The notes under the pieces: model-generated
Told to the model about the DNA's origin: nothing
The model's input: the letters and a program-made list of their open reading frames with translations, nothing else
Databases searched by the model: none
Part shown: piece by piece, positions 21,319-34,370 of the stretch
Numbering within the stretch: position 1 is the stretch's first letter
Layout of the letters: every line of letters begins with the position of its first letter
Made by a program: the position numbers and the translations under genes
Assembly: GCF_905163445.1 (NCBI RefSeq)
Contig: NC_053184.1
Coordinates: 12,524,001 to 12,588,000 of the forward strand
Source of the DNA: Pararge aegeria
Taxonomy: Eukaryota > Arthropoda > Insecta > Lepidoptera > Nymphalidae
Length of the DNA: 64,000 nt
Direction of reading: 5' to 3'

Positions 21319-22034
21319 GTATTTACAAGAAATTGTCTTATATTATATATTTTTAAATATTGTCTTCACAAACATACCCTGCCAAACCATTTACTCTTGA
21401 AGATTGCAAAGGGTAAAATTTGAAATAATTACAGTTAAGTTATTAAGGTGGATACATTGTAATAGGCATAATAAAACCACTTCCACTAATACTTTTTTTC
21501 ATTAATGGCAAAAAATAATCATTAGGTTATACTGAATTATCAAAGCCTCGACTCAAAAAAGAAGACAAGAGAGATTCCAGTTATGTGAAGAAAATTAGAA
21601 GCGAAAAATATACTTACTAAATAAAAAAAAATATAAACGAAAAAGGGATCAAAGTCATTGTATAAAGGTATGTTATATATTTTATAAAATTGAACCAAGT
21701 CTGAAGAAACAATTCCTGCTAAGGAATTTGGGTCCAGATAAAAGATTTTTTACGGGGCTTCATACGGGGCCGAAATTAAACATGAATACTTGCTTTTACC
21801 TCTGACGTGGAACATTCCGCTCCAATACATTCACTTTGAACACAAGGGAAACTTCAGGAGGATAATCGGGTTTAGTAGCATATAGCTGCTTTAGCGGCTG
21901 GCGTGTTGAGACTCGAGTAGGTACCCAAGTGACAAGGTACGCATATTATCTGTTTCAATGTTCAACCGATAGAGTTGGGGCTTTTTATACCGTGCATCTG
22001 AGAGCACGTTATAATGTTAATCCTACTAGTAGTT
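21319..22034. other. Intergenic, nothing recognisable
   Basis: AT-rich, with no sustained open frame and no match to the repeat families described here. Confidence 0.3.
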
Positions 22035-22225
22035 TTTTTTATTTTTCTACAAGTTAGCTCTTGACTGAAATCTTCAATCTTCAATCTTGACCTGATAATA
22101 AATGATGATACTGAGATGGGATTGTATGCCATACCCACAATCGGTTTTGTCCCCTGTATCGTACCGGAACGCTAAATCTCTTGGCTGCACATCTTTGTCG
22201 GTAGGGTGGTAAGACCAGATCAGAG
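22035..22225 (-). repeat. SINE-like repeat (family 'CTAGTGCAGTGGTGAGCGCTGT'), reverse fragment
   Basis: Landmarks are CAAGTTAGCTCTTGACTGAAATC, CCATACCCACAATCGG, TATCGTACCGGAACGCTAA and TTTGTCGGTAGGGTGG, in the reverse order of the forward copies at 23425 and 34371. Confidence 0.6.
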
Positions 22226-22323
22226 AATACTTTTAAATTTAATTCCCAAATTGCCACTTTAATATCCTAACTCCGGGTACTGAGAATATGCATCAAGCAA
22301 ACCTTACCTTGTATTTATTATAC

Positions 22324-22885
22324 ATAGTGAAAGTCAAAGTCAAAGTCAAATATTTCTTTATTCAAATAGGCACATAGATGGCACTTTTGATGCGTACATT
22401 ACATGTAAAATATGACACAGGAGTGAGTTGATGGTGATAAATAAATTCGTCAACTTAAAACTAAAGCTACGAGGTTTCCAAACGCGCGCGAAGCCCACAA
22501 CAAACTTAGCCGGTTGTAATTTTTATTTTGTTATCACCATCTCACATTGTCCTTTAAAAACTAATTAAAGAAGCAACCTGGTTAGAGCAATAATTTACAC
22601 CCAAGCATTTTTATCGTTGACGTAGTCCTTAATACTATAATAGGACTTTTCTATAAGCTTACGTTTAATACAAACTTTGAACTTTTTCAGAGACATCTCC
22701 AATATATCAACTGGTAATTTATTGTAAAATTGTATACAATTTCCTTTAAATGAATTACTTATTTTATGTAGTCTACTATATTGCACTGCAAGTTTATTTT
22801 TGCTTCTAATGTTCAAATTATTGCAGTCACATTTTCTCTTAAATTTAGATATATTTTTGTAAATATAAAATATCACATACATCAA
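22324..22885 (-). mobile_element. LINE 3' end with RT C-terminus and (GTCAAA)n tail
   Basis: Read in reverse, a 96-codon frame (22885-22595) contains NNLNIRSKNKLAVQYSRL, FKGNCIQFYNKLPVDILEM and SYYSIKDYV and ends KNAWV-stop. It is followed by a 3' UTR and a tail of three GTCAAA units (22331-22348). The 5' part is truncated. It is the C-terminal tail of a non-LTR reverse transcriptase; four copies lie in this window (5477, 22324, 41085, 42875). The RT thumb relic at 33905-34191 probably belongs to the same class. Confidence 0.8.
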
Positions 22886-23424
22886 AAATCTTCGTCCGAC
22901 CCGGAATTCGAACCCCGAACCACGCTATCTAGTGCAAATGCCACACGTAACTTGCCCTTTAGAGACATAGGATTAAGGTCAGGGTTTTAGGTTCTGTTCT
23001 AAGCTTAGACTGATCGATATATGAAACCGTTCCTACCGCAATGTTGATTAATCGATACCGGCCTCAGTAATCACAGCTGAAGCGCCTCCTCCGCATTGTT
23101 ATTCATTAAGTCATCTCTCTTTACAAAACTTCAATTAATATATTTATGCCCACCTCGAAACATGATTTAATTTTAGGCAAACACGGTGTCTAGTTATCTA
23201 GCTCAATTTATCAATCAATAGACGGTAGTGCGGTATCTGTCAACCCCATCCAATACTACGTACCTACTGACCGATAATTGAACATGTGCAGCGTTAATGA
23301 AATTTTCATCTCACGACGCGTAGCACTACGTACCAATATATTCGTGTTGGTGAGGGTGGTGTGTCAAGAGCGTAACTTAGGTGGCACTGATGCAACGCTG
23401 ACCAAACTGAAAGGGTAGGTCGAC
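22886..23424. other. Intergenic; tRNA-like scrap
   Basis: A reverse B-box-like stretch CGGAATTCGAACCCCGAACC at 22902-22920 is probably a SINE head. The remainder has no feature that I recognise. Confidence 0.3.
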
Positions 23425-23705
23425 GTCCCTAGTGCAGTGGTGAGCGCTGTAAAATAAGTTTGAATTGGCAGGTCTCTGGTTCGATCACCGGCAGAGTATT
23501 TATATAATTTTTGAATTTCCTCTGGTCTGGTCTGGAGAGAGATAAAGTCGTGCAACCAAGCGATATGGCGTTCCGGTGCGATGCCGCGTAGAAACGGATT
23601 ACGGTTATGGGTTTAATATAACTGTCATACCCCTAACAGGTCAGAACGCGACCATCTAAGACAGCATCATAACTTACCACCAGGTGAGGTCTAACTTGTC
23701 TTGAA
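23425..23705 (+). repeat. SINE (family 'CTAGTGCAGTGGTGAGCGCTGT'), full-length-like
   Basis: tRNA-like A box (CTAGTGCAGTGGTGAGCGCTG) and B box (GGTTCGATCACCG) at the left, then a body with AAGCGATATGGCGTTCCGGTGC and a 3' end GTCTAACTTGTCTTG. Confidence 0.7.
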
Positions 23706-23794
23706 TTGTACGTGATCTTGGTCCCGGCTATTTCGAGTAACTAAAGATTCAAAGGGCTATACCTTTTTTTTATGTATATATAATTGACGGATCG

Positions 23795-23840
23795 GATTAT
23801 GATGGGTGGATAGGCTATTGCCTATCCACCCATCATAATC
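23795..23840. repeat. Perfect hairpin, 20-bp arms, 6-nt loop
   Basis: Arms 23795-23814 and 23821-23840, loop CTATTG, exact complementarity. Arm starts GATTATGATGGG. Confidence 0.9.
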
Positions 23841-24649
23841 TTTTTCTTCTATAAGAGGCCTGTGTCTGGCTCAGTGGGAGATAAATTAGATGATGTTGAT
23901 GAGAATGATATCTACGTTAGAAGAAACTATAAATAGTAGGTACATGAAACAATCAGTAGATCTATAAAGCTGCGAACTCTAGGAACTTGAAGAAAAATTG
24001 AGATGTAAGGTCGCGATTGCGGTCATTGTGTTCTCACAATAATACTTCGATGAAAACTTATTTTACGTTTCTTGGAGTCACGTTTTTGCTTCGTTTGTGC
24101 GCTTTGATAGGTATCTCATGCGAGATTCGTTTTTGTGAGTTATATAAATATTCTGTAGGTAGATTTATATTTTATGAAGAAGCGTTTTTAATACCATGTT
24201 ATTAGCAATCAGAACTTTTCCTAATATATAAATAGGTACAAAAACAAAAATATTCTATCATGAAGGTAAAACGTCGATCTAAGTATTGGTGTGAATAATC
24301 ATCAAGTTATTCAATATCTATTTATTAACTTGTTCATGCGGATAAGTTAACAAAAAATTAGAAAACTGAAAAACCACCCTACCAATGACGCAACTCTTCA
24401 ATTCATTAGGCGCATGATTTGACAAGACTTTATTCATGAAACACCGGCCAAGTGCAAGAAAGACTCGCTTACCCATGGTTCCGTTCCATGGAAGAATTTT
24501 TTGACGATTTCTAAAAAAATCTGTTCTGTTTATTATTAGTCACTGCTGTTTTAATGATTAGTCACTATACGCAGTCTACTTTGTGATACAGTCACCCAAT
24601 TTTAAAATTTCTGTTCCGCCTTTTCAGCTGCTTTTTTACTCTAAAATAC
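23841..24649. other. Intergenic, no gene seen
   Basis: Only a short GAGGCCTGTGTCTGGCTCAGTGGGA repeat scrap at about 23855-23880. A frame at 24017-24205 is unsupported. Confidence 0.3.
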
Positions 24650-24795
24650 AATACTAATAATATGCAGACATACACTCAGACACTGGAAAACATCAACAAA
24701 CGTTTTCCACTTAAAGGAATCGACCCCACGGCCTTGGACTCGGAATATAGGGTCGCTGTCCACTGCGCCAATCGGCCACTAAGGCTTTTATTTAA
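24650..24795 (-). repeat. SINE (family 'GATTGGCGCAGTG'), reverse copy
   Basis: Reverse complement reads GGCCGATTGGCGCAGTGGAC, GGCCGTGGGGTCGATTCC, GAAAACGTTTG: the tRNA-like head of the element at 30375. The body is mostly lost. Confidence 0.65.
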
Positions 24796-27700
24796 CCTAT
24801 TTTTATTATATACGGAAATGTCCAAAAACTATGCGAACCAAGTTAACGCAGTAACCCTTTTTATAAATGTCGACTACTCAAAAATAAAAGTATTTTTCAA
24901 TAATTGCAGTTGAATTTATGAATTTCAAGTCTAGTAGTATTAGTACTACTTAGTTACTGAAATATGATGTATGTGTTGTGAAAAGGTTTGTTTTTTCTAT
25001 TTTGGTATGAAACCCTGAAATCGAATTAAGATCTTTTTTTACTGAACAAGGTAATCTAATTTGTGCTTTAAAAAGTAAACACACAGTAAATAGCTTAAAT
25101 AGCTTTTTTTTCAGAATAAAACATCTATTGATGTGTTATATATTTTTACAATTGGTATAGCAGACTTATATAAATAGAAGTTGAAAATATCTTATAGTTG
25201 CCTGAAAATGTTATTAGTTGGAAGGTCACTAAGCAATTTAGTTGTGCTAAGCGGTTAGTTAACAGAAAAGTTACCTATGCTATTGTGTTGTTATTATTTT
25301 CTGTACCTACGAAATTTAGAGTAGGTACCTATCAGCCATAACGTTGCAACAAAATGATTCGTCCATACTCGTGCATTAAGCTCTTGCAAATCCGGATAGC
25401 AAAATGTTCAATAGGGTTTTCATTTTGCACGGCCGGCTGCTATTAAAAGGTTAATCGTTCACATAAACATGGTACAATAAAGAACGTTTCACCATTCATG
25501 AGGCACACCGAGTCAGACATCTCACGTTATTATAGTCATAAAGTTCGCCCTTTCCTTGCATAATGACATGACGAATTGCGTTCGCGATATTTTTATACGA
25601 TAAGGTCATTACGCATCAGTTATGATATTAAACGGAAAGGGGAAATGAAAGTTACCCCGTGCAATTTAAACTGGAAAATGAATAAAAGTTTTACTCTGAA
25701 AAAAGGGAGGCGTTTCGTTCGGTGCGTACGTTTTTTAAATTTAAAAAGTGGTGGGAAATTTTAAAGCAAATTTGGTCGCAGTGATAATGGAATGCGCGAG
25801 TTTCGTGTAATAGAGAACGTGTGGTTGGCGTGCCAGTGTGAAAAAGTACAAAAGTTGTTGTAAACGGTGCCGTAGGATAAATTGTACCTACTGAAAATAA
25901 AGACTGAATAGCTTCATATACGTCTATTTTGGATTCCGTACCTTGGATAATGGACATAAGTATAATGGGACAACGGAAAGAATCACTTAATAGTTTGTTG
26001 TTATCTACAATCTTGATTTGATTGATTTGGAAATTTGGAAAGTTTGGCACGTGAAGAGAAATTTTAAAATTGTTATAATATGGACATGTGAGTATAGTGT
26101 TTTGAAAGTGATTCATTGGAATATTCTGATAATTATTTCCTTTTTATTATTTTATTCCATTTATCATTAAAATGTTGTACTGAGTTGATAGGCAGTGATA
26201 CCCTTGTGGGTAATGATGTGGCTTATCTGTCTGGGGGACAGAGTTCGACTACGGCCTATGCTCTTTTCATTTTACGAGGAAACACTAGCTCGTAGTCGTA
26301 GGCCGATAATGTGTTGATAATAATGATCATCGAGGTGAAAGAGGTTTATGAACAGAAAGTTAAAATTACTTAAGAAAGGTAAAAAGATTTTCCTAAAGAG
26401 GAAGCAGCAGATTTAGTAGAAGGAAATCATAATTATGTAAACCAAGTTAGTTTTGCTGTTTAAATGAAGATGGGTATAGTTATGTTAGTGGATATAATTG
26501 TTTTTCCTTGTTGATGAGTCGGTCGGTATAAATAATAATTATACATTTCCTACTTAGAAAGCGAAGTTTGTCCTAAAATAAATGGTTTTCTAATTATCCA
26601 ATGCTCTTTTCCACTTATTATTTTCAAAATAAAAAAAACTCTTACTTAGAGCGTAGTTAGTAGGTAGTCTGGAACTCTAATAATTTTATAAAAATAAACG
26701 AGCAAATGTTGTCGTCACTGGAGTGGCAGTTCGTGCCTGGAATAAATTTCTTCAAAGGGATCGTTTTCAATTTCATGGCTCAATCTTCGGGATCTCTGTG
26801 AGAATATGTAAAAGGGCATTTGTCGGTGTCAACACAATGTAATGAGTCCCCTTTCGCATTAACTACGTGCTTGCGGACGAAATATTATTTAAACGCCTTG
26901 ATAATGAATACTATTCTGTTTTCGGTTGGTAGGTACACGTAGGGTACATCATAATATCTACCTGCCACCAACCTATTGGTAGGTATTTTACCACTGAACA
27001 GGTAAAAAAAAATACAAATATGTTAAAAAGATATTGCTATATACCTACGTCAGAGGGCATAAAGAGGAAATACTTACGTAATAAAACTGCTGATCCAGTA
27101 AACTCACCATCACTCACCTTTCCCGAATATACGGGAAATACAGCACTAGGCGGTTATGTTCAGACGGACTCAAATTAGCCATTTAGACAAGCGCGTTGTA
27201 GTAACCCAGAGGATGCTGCTGGCCGTACTCAGTTATATTCCCTCAGCCGCATTGAAAGACACTCGTGGAAGAGGGGAGGTGACATTCTGTATTATGATCT
27301 GCCGTCGCCCTGTGAACATCCTGTATAAATGCCACAGAGTATTGTACAAATATAACATCTATGATTTAAATTCAAATTATAGCGTAATTTATTGCTTCAT
27401 CTGGTGACAGGAGGGTTGGCAAATTTTTTATGCGCAAAGGTTAAGAAGAACTTGCCTGTTTAGCGCGCAAAAGCAGGCATGTTGTTAGTATCTGTTTCCC
27501 GTGACTATGCCCTCGTTAATTCCGGTATTTCACAAATCAATCCCGTAAATTTTCCTGGTGTTTTAAAGAGGAATTTACAGGTACTTAATAAATCTTAATT
27601 ATAAAAATAATTGTTTGGATGAGAATTAATATCATGATAGGAATGTGATAATCTTTCGATTGTAACAGAGTTCTGATTGACTTTTTTTACAAAATGCGGT

Positions 27701-30374
27701 TATTGTGAATTAACTATAATAGTTAGATATATAGCCTCGCGGTCTTTTGTGACGGCCATGCTGATTAATTCAAACGTGTTGTACATTATTTTTATGTATC
27801 ATTAATAACTTTCCGATTTTTTCCGACTACTTAACAATCATCGTTATATTTCAACAAGTTTAAAAAGAAAAACATAATGAATTATACACTAAAACTTTTC
27901 TCATGAATCACTTTGCCCTTTAGTTAAAGCCGTATGAAAATACGGTCGGTAGTTTTTGAGTTGTTCGCGACCAGACAGACAAACAGACGCGGAGAGGGGA
28001 CTTTGTTTTATAATGTAAGAAAATTGATATATAATACACATTTTAATCCTCTATAAAAAAATTGATAATATAATACAAATTTTAAGTCAAAACATACACT
28101 AATATGCTATACGAACAGTCGTAGAATAAAGGTATGCAGTAAGTAAGATCTTTTGCAGAAATACAGCACAGAAATTGCTTAAAATGTAAGATAATCAATT
28201 TTTTACCGTTAAAGATTTTAAAATAGGAAGCCATGTTTTAATAATGATTCTTACCATATTTTAATAAGAAACTCTGTATTTCTTAATAAGGTTGGTACTA
28301 AATGTAATCCTATTGGCTTAATATTATTAAACGACCTAGCGGAGACTTATTGTACTAAAATTCTTTATTTATGGAATTTTGCTTCGTTCAAACTGAATTA
28401 GTATAGCTAGTAGGCTTCTAGTAAAGTTTCATAAATATTATAGACTATTCAATCGTAAGTAGACGCAATAGTTTTAATTAAATTTAGTAATTCCCGTATC
28501 TAAAAGAATTAAGAATATCGCAATATTAACAAACGAAAAAAATTTAAGAATATCATTATATATTTATATATTTGCTATCCTAGTTTTCTCCAGTTTACGT
28601 AAAATGCAATAATGAACTTATTGTTATGTATTTCTGCGCTACATTAGGTAGATAAAGTAAATAAGGAATGAAGTTTTTATTTAACAGGATGTCTCAATTT
28701 AATTTGAACAACGTAATAGCCGGCGGGTAAACGATGAAAGCGTTATTTTAAAGGAGTTAACTAGCGAAGTAATCATTCACGTTGCATTCGGCCCCGGGCA
28801 TTAATTAGGATTTCAGGAACCTGCGACAGACTCGCGGCTCGAATACTTTTCCCCGTAAATAATCGGTAGAATATCTAAGTTTCCGTGTATAATTTTTAGC
28901 GATACAGTCCGTTCCGGTGAGCGAAAGTGTATGACGTGTTTTCAAATCTAAAACATGCACTGCAATACTGAAAACCTTCAATCTCCCTTATATAGGTGTA
29001 TACGAGTAAATTGAAAAACGGAAAATCTTTAAAACTGCACTCAAATTGTTAAACTATCAAATTAACCCGGCGGCCATTTTGATTTGCAAAAAAATAATAT
29101 CATATTCGTTCTTAGCCACCCGTGTTGGTTGGTCGAGAATCAAGAATAATTCTGAAAACGGATTATTGGTTGCAGTTCACGTGGATGCTTAGATATCGAT
29201 TTTGAAAGCATTAGGTTTAATAACCAAAAACTTCAAGATGGCGGAAAGTTTTCTTTTTTATTCAAGAAGTTAGAATATTTTATGTGTTTAACTGCGTTTT
29301 CTTTACGTTACCTGATTAAAAGGCAAAAACAGAAGAAATTCTTCGGTTTGTCATTTACGATACGATTACTTGACTTGATGACTTAATTAAATGTCGTCAG
29401 GAGTTCCGGAGCAACAGCAAAGGTCACATCGTTATCGTTTCGATACGTGCCTGGAGAAGGTGAAATCAAGGAAAATCGTGGTAGAAAACGATAGTAATCG
29501 TAAAAATACTTACTATATATACTATATAATTGATATATACTACCTAAAATTGATAAAAGTGAGCACGGGAAGAGTTGCGTTTTAGTATTTAAAATTTTAT
29601 AGTGTGTTTTTGGAGAGAATCATACTTTTCTTTAAGAAGATACACTGCTTTAATTAATATATTAAGTAGACATAGGTTTGCATTGTTTATGCCACTGGTC
29701 TTAGTCGTTAATTGGGTGTTGTGGCACGCTTTACAATCCGTCGCCAGGCTTCCCTAACGGTTGTGTATCACCATTTTAAACGTATGTTGGTTTGTTGTCA
29801 TATTCGTACGTATATAGCATATACGTTTGTGATATGAAATTGTATCGCTATCTTTATAGTTTGTATGTACTTTATGTCATAAAATTAATCATTTTGTTTG
29901 AATGTTTGTCTTTTGGCAGAAATCAAGGGAACAATCGAAAATCACAGAGTTAAGAACATACAGAACCCTCATTTAGCCATTATCGCATGCAGTGCATGAC
30001 GTGAAAACGCCCCGCGCACGTCTCACTTAGCACACGCGGAATGCCGCTAGCTCTTAAATTTAGTAAATTTTCCTCATTTTATGGGAAACGTTTAGCACAT
30101 AAAAAAAGGTAAAATAATAACTGTCAAGTGCTAAACTGAATGAAGTGTCTAACCGCTTATTCAAGAAACACAACTAAAGTGGATTGGTTTGTGATGCTTC
30201 AATGTTAGTCATGTACACGGTTTCTGTATGTTCATGATCCTGTGCCGAAAATCAATGATTTCAAATCCCGTGTTGAATAATTAGGGTGGGTCCCTTTCCT
30301 CCTCCTTATGTTCAAAGTATGTGATGAATCTAAAAAAAAAAATCTGTTATTATACTTATTTTATTCTATTCCAC
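24796..30374. other. Long intergenic stretch without recognised genes or young repeats
   Basis: The longest window section with few repeats. Frames of 61-141 codons (the largest 26116-25691, reverse) show no domain or family signature. GC-richer islands at about 26700-26890 and 28720-28860 (for example GCATTCGGCCCCGGGCATTAA) are unlike the AT-rich surroundings and could be conserved non-coding elements. Confidence 0.35.
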
Positions 30375-30680
30375 GTTCGATTGGCGCAGTGAGCAGCGAG
30401 CCTGCTTTCTGGGTCCAAGGCCGTGGGTTCGATTCCCACAACTGGAAAATGTTTGTTTGAAGAACATGAATGTTTTTCAGTGTCTGGGTGTTTATATTTA
30501 TATCATAAGTATTTATGCATATTATTCATTAAACTATTCATCAGTCATCTTAGTACCCATACCACTACTTATACTTACTTTGGGGCTAGATGGCGATGTG
30601 TGTATTTTCCTAGTATATTTATTCATTTATTTATTCAATAATATATTATTGGCAATACCAGCTTGCAACCGAACGCTTGA
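30375..30680 (+). repeat. SINE (family 'GATTGGCGCAGTG'), well preserved
   Basis: tRNA-like head: A box region GATTGGCGCAGTGAGCAG and B box GTGGGTTCGATTCCCAC at 30423-30440. Body CAGTGTCTGGGTGTTTATAT, TTTGGGGCTAGATGGCGATG, and a TTTATTCATTTATTTATTC tail. Open frames here (30423-30705) are chance products of the SINE. Confidence 0.75.
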
Positions 30681-33130
30681 CCACCGACGAAGAAGTGGGT
30701 ACTAGGTACGGAATTTAAAGACCAGAATCAAAATGCGCCCATCTTCTTTCATTTGACATTGAAGCTGCTGCTATTGTGAATTGTTTTACCGGAGCGTCGT
30801 ACCGTTGGAGGAGTAATAACGCGTGTTCGGGAAATTCAAACGTGAAACTATTGTATTGCACTCCTGCTGAGTGCGCGTTGCGGTGACTGGGAGCTGGTAA
30901 CTTCAGGACTTCTGACGTCTATTCAAGCTTATTTCTTTCATATCAATACGTATACCTAATACAGTCACCGGTTTAACAGTAGTTGCGATGTTGAACTAGA
31001 ATTAAATTTTCTACTTCTGGGTTCAGAGCTACGCATTGTGTAAAAAATTTGATATTCTTGTATTGTTTTTAGAAGAACGCAAGTGACTGATATATTGGCC
31101 CAATATTATATAAGTATATTGGCTTTATCAAGCTGTTATGGGCGTAATGAAGGTCATGGGAAACGAATCAAGAATGAAATAAGCTTTGAGGAATGAATGT
31201 CACAGTGACTAGAAAGGGCCCTTGTTGATGAAGCCGTGTTCGACACAGTGGCGGGGGTGGGGTGAGATTGCGACCCTTCTGATTACACAATGTTGGCTTT
31301 CATCCCTTGTGCAAGTCGCGCTCCGGAAATCTTTTGTGATTCGACTTCGGTTATTGTGGTACGGCATACTAATATGAGGTATCTACTTGTAGGTGAACGC
31401 CAACGAAATATTTGACGAGGAAAAACCACAAACCGCGTGTAACATTCAACACAATAATAAACTCGGTTAACCGAAGCATCGATTTCGCTGTTGCATGCAT
31501 TGCGGCAAATTGTCATACGTTATAATACACTTGTACACTGTTATTAGCGCTTTACTAAAGCTATATTCCATTTTGGGACAGTTAAAAGGGGGTGAACTGA
31601 GATGTGAATCGTATTTGTGCCGCATGCCGACTCCACGATCTAGTGGACACAGCAAACACACTCGAGTTATTTCAGTACAAACTACGTTTCCTGTTAATAA
31701 TAGCTGAAACTTTTGCATTCAAATGAAAACTCATATGCTTACATCCCTACTACTACCTTTATTATTATGACCAATATAATAGCAACCAGTAAATGCCTGT
31801 TTTAAGAGAATTGCTTCAATAAAAGGATCATTCCTCGCTGAAGGATTCGTACCAGTATGTCACTGAATCTTTTCGAGTGTGTTTCTCTTCTGATAAGAAT
31901 ACGTAAGGGCATAAAAATAAAAGTTCACATCGAAGGAACAGGGAAAATGTCATGAAATAATATTTGAGATTCTCGTTTTATTTGACTGCAGACCCTCTGC
32001 GAATGGAGACAGAGATTTCCCGAGATGGCCCTATCAAACATTTATGGAGTACCTACATAAAAGGACAACGCTTAAGAACAGTTTCAATAAGTGTTCAAAG
32101 TCGTACGACCATGACGAAATTCGGACGAGGAAAACTGTCATGCACATAATATATGTAGAAGCTCTTTTTTCTAAATTATATACTATTGTTCATTATTATC
32201 GTACTCGTGTTTATTTATCGTACTTATATTTTAATATCACTTACAATATTATATTATTTTGATGTGGTTACATTAAATGTTTAAGAAATAGCAATACGAA
32301 GTATTCAATGTGGAGCGTACGTACCAGAAGATCAGCTTTGATCAGCTAAATCGAGCATTTGTTACTTTTTATTATTCATGTGTATTATTCACGAGTAAAA
32401 AGCAATAAAAATGCTCGATTCAGGTTTTAATATTTAACGAGCGCGTAATATTCTTTATTCCTCTTTGTCACTTCATTCATAAAATATTTATAGTTTGTAT
32501 AGAAGATCACAAAGAAATTTCATTTTGGGGCAAATGCGCAAATAGTTCGACATTCGAATTTCCCCAGTGTAAATGTTATTACAGTACGTGAGTGTTGCAG
32601 GTGAAACATTCCGCGTTATACGCTCGTGCTTGAATTGACGGCTCTAACGTCTTCATAGGTAGTAACACTAAACATTAACTAAACATAATGTATTTTTCAA
32701 GGTTAATTTTCACAGTGTGGCAGACTGCAACCAAATTAAATTAAAGGAATATAAAAATAAACGTTATTAAGTTGTTGGCAAGCTGGAAGCAACGCATATT
32801 TTTGTACTAGATATGAGCGCCGTGTTATCAACTAGTTTTGGCGAACTTTGTAATGCCGCGAAGGCTTTTTATGTGAGAGCAGCATAATTACAACAAAATT
32901 ACATTTACAAATCGAGTTTGTATCTGACAACTGCGTCACCTGTGCCGTGCCCGTGGCTAGCTTCCGGAAAAACATAATTTATTAAATAACTTTGTTAAGA
33001 CTGATAGACAGTTTTAGAGATTGAAGAAGAAAGTGTATTCGGATTGACATATCTTTTACATTTTTGTTTCTTACATTATTTTTTTTCTTCTATGTTTTGT
33101 TTTGGATAAAACATAGTTAATTTCGTAGTT
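30681..33130. other. Intergenic; no gene seen
   Basis: AT-rich with several 60-80 codon frames on both strands, which overlap and look random. A GC-richer segment at about 30780-30910 is unassigned. Confidence 0.3.
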
Positions 33131-33410
33131 CATCATCATCAGTATAAACCCATTAACGGGCCACTACAGGGCAAGGATCTCCTGTCAGAATGAAAAGGCT
33201 TAAGGCCAAAGTCGAGAGATAGTTGAGTTCGCACGCTTTCAGAATATTATGGAGAATTCAGGCATGTAGGCTTCCTCACGATTTTTCGTTTTAAGGTTAT
33301 GGCATAAATTGTACATAAGTTTGATAAGTTAGAGTGATATGGCGGATCGAACTCAGGCCACTCAAGAGTGAGGCCGAAGTCCTAAACACTATTCTAACAC
33401 AGCTTGGCCT
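33131..33410 (-). repeat. SINE-like repeat (family 'CACTACAGGGCA')
   Basis: Contains CATCATCATCAGTATAAACC, GGGCCACTACAGGGCAAGGAT, TTATGGAGAATTCAGGCATG, CTTCCTCACGAT, and the reverse B box GGATCGAACTCAGGCC. Confidence 0.7.
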
Positions 33411-33591
33411 GCGGAGACATCACATAATTGGTGTGCGGAGGATAGGCGAACGTGGTGTGGTCTGAACGTGGAGTGATGCTTGAGCGCCGCGCGCTCCTTT
33501 CGAGCGAAATGAACAAATCGGCTTTTCTTTGTAAAAATATTTTGGATATTGGATAGAAGCAGGCGTTACTTTGCGGAAATCCATGATATAT

Positions 33592-33837
33592 TATCAAAAT
33601 TAAGCTTAATTTGCTATACTCTGCGAGAAGCAGGAGAATCTGTGTGGTGTAATTTATAATTTATTCAATCCTTATACTCCGCACGTTTCGCTCCGGTTTC
33701 GGAGCGAAATGTGCGTAGAGGGTATATTGCCGAACATCTGTTTGGTGTGGAGTATAAGGATTGAAGCAATTATAAATTACACCACACAGATTCTCCTGAT
33801 TTTCGCGGAGTATAGCAAATTAAGCTTAATTTTGATA
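33592..33837. mobile_element. Foldback (long-TIR) non-autonomous DNA element
   Basis: The left arm starting TATCAAAATTAAGCTTAATT and the right arm ending AATTAAGCTTAATTTTGATA pair over about 90 bp with few mismatches and small gaps (CTATACTCTGCGA/TCGCGGAGTATAG; CAGGAGAATCTGTGTGGTGT). The roughly 60-nt centre contains a further hairpin (TTTCGCTCCG...CGGAGCGAAA). A TA flanks both ends, consistent with a TA target-site duplication as in Tc1/mariner. No transposase. Confidence 0.75.
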
Positions 33838-33904
33838 GTAAAAATATCTGTCATATTTTCGAACAAATAGGCTTATCTCGTAAATGTGCAAGCATGGCAG
33901 TGGG

Positions 33905-34191
33905 AGAATTATAAATTTTTTAAAACAGAGGCCAACAAGAATCTAGCGGATTGGCTCCACAATCGTCCTGATACACTTCTTCTGTTCAATAAATAAACGT
34001 TGTATGTCCACCGAGTTGCCCCATATGACCAACCCATATCTTAATGACGAGACCACGAATGCATGATATGCCATGAGAGCAGTCTCTTCACCTACTGTTT
34101 TCGATAGACACCTAAGGAGATATTCATACTGGTTAATTTTTTTACTGACTTTGTCAACATGTTCGTGTTCGAACTTTGAATATATAAGCAA
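33905..34191 (-). mobile_element. Reverse transcriptase thumb fragment (LINE relic)
   Basis: Frame 34191-33943 has the non-LTR RT pattern AYHAFVVSSLRYGLVIWGNS followed by DIQRLFIEQKKCIR. Both ends are truncated. Confidence 0.75.
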
Positions 34192-34370
34192 AATATAAAA
34201 GCAAATTTATCTGTTGTTTAACATGATGATTATGATGTTGTTTATCCTATGCCTCAGGTATTGATGGAAACGGGACTGTACTTTTCTGGACGTGTTCCTT
34301 GCACGCCCTTCAAAGTATTGCTGTGTTTACTGGCGATGGTTTTTACTTGATGGTTTGGTTTTTGGTATAT

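Noticed and set aside
22331..22348. Independent GTCAAA microsatellite
   Set aside because: It is the tail of the adjacent LINE, and the same tail is on the copy at 41088.
25691..26116. 141-codon reverse frame as a possible gene
   Set aside because: No domain, signal or repeated motif and AT-driven composition. Frames of this size occur by chance in 64 kb.
30375..30450. True tRNA gene
   Set aside because: A- and B-box-like motifs are present, but no cloverleaf acceptor stem closes, and the sequence continues into a SINE body shared with other copies.
30423..30705. Overlapping hydrophobic frames as small membrane proteins
   Set aside because: They lie inside a SINE body; the hydrophobicity reflects T-rich repeat sequence.
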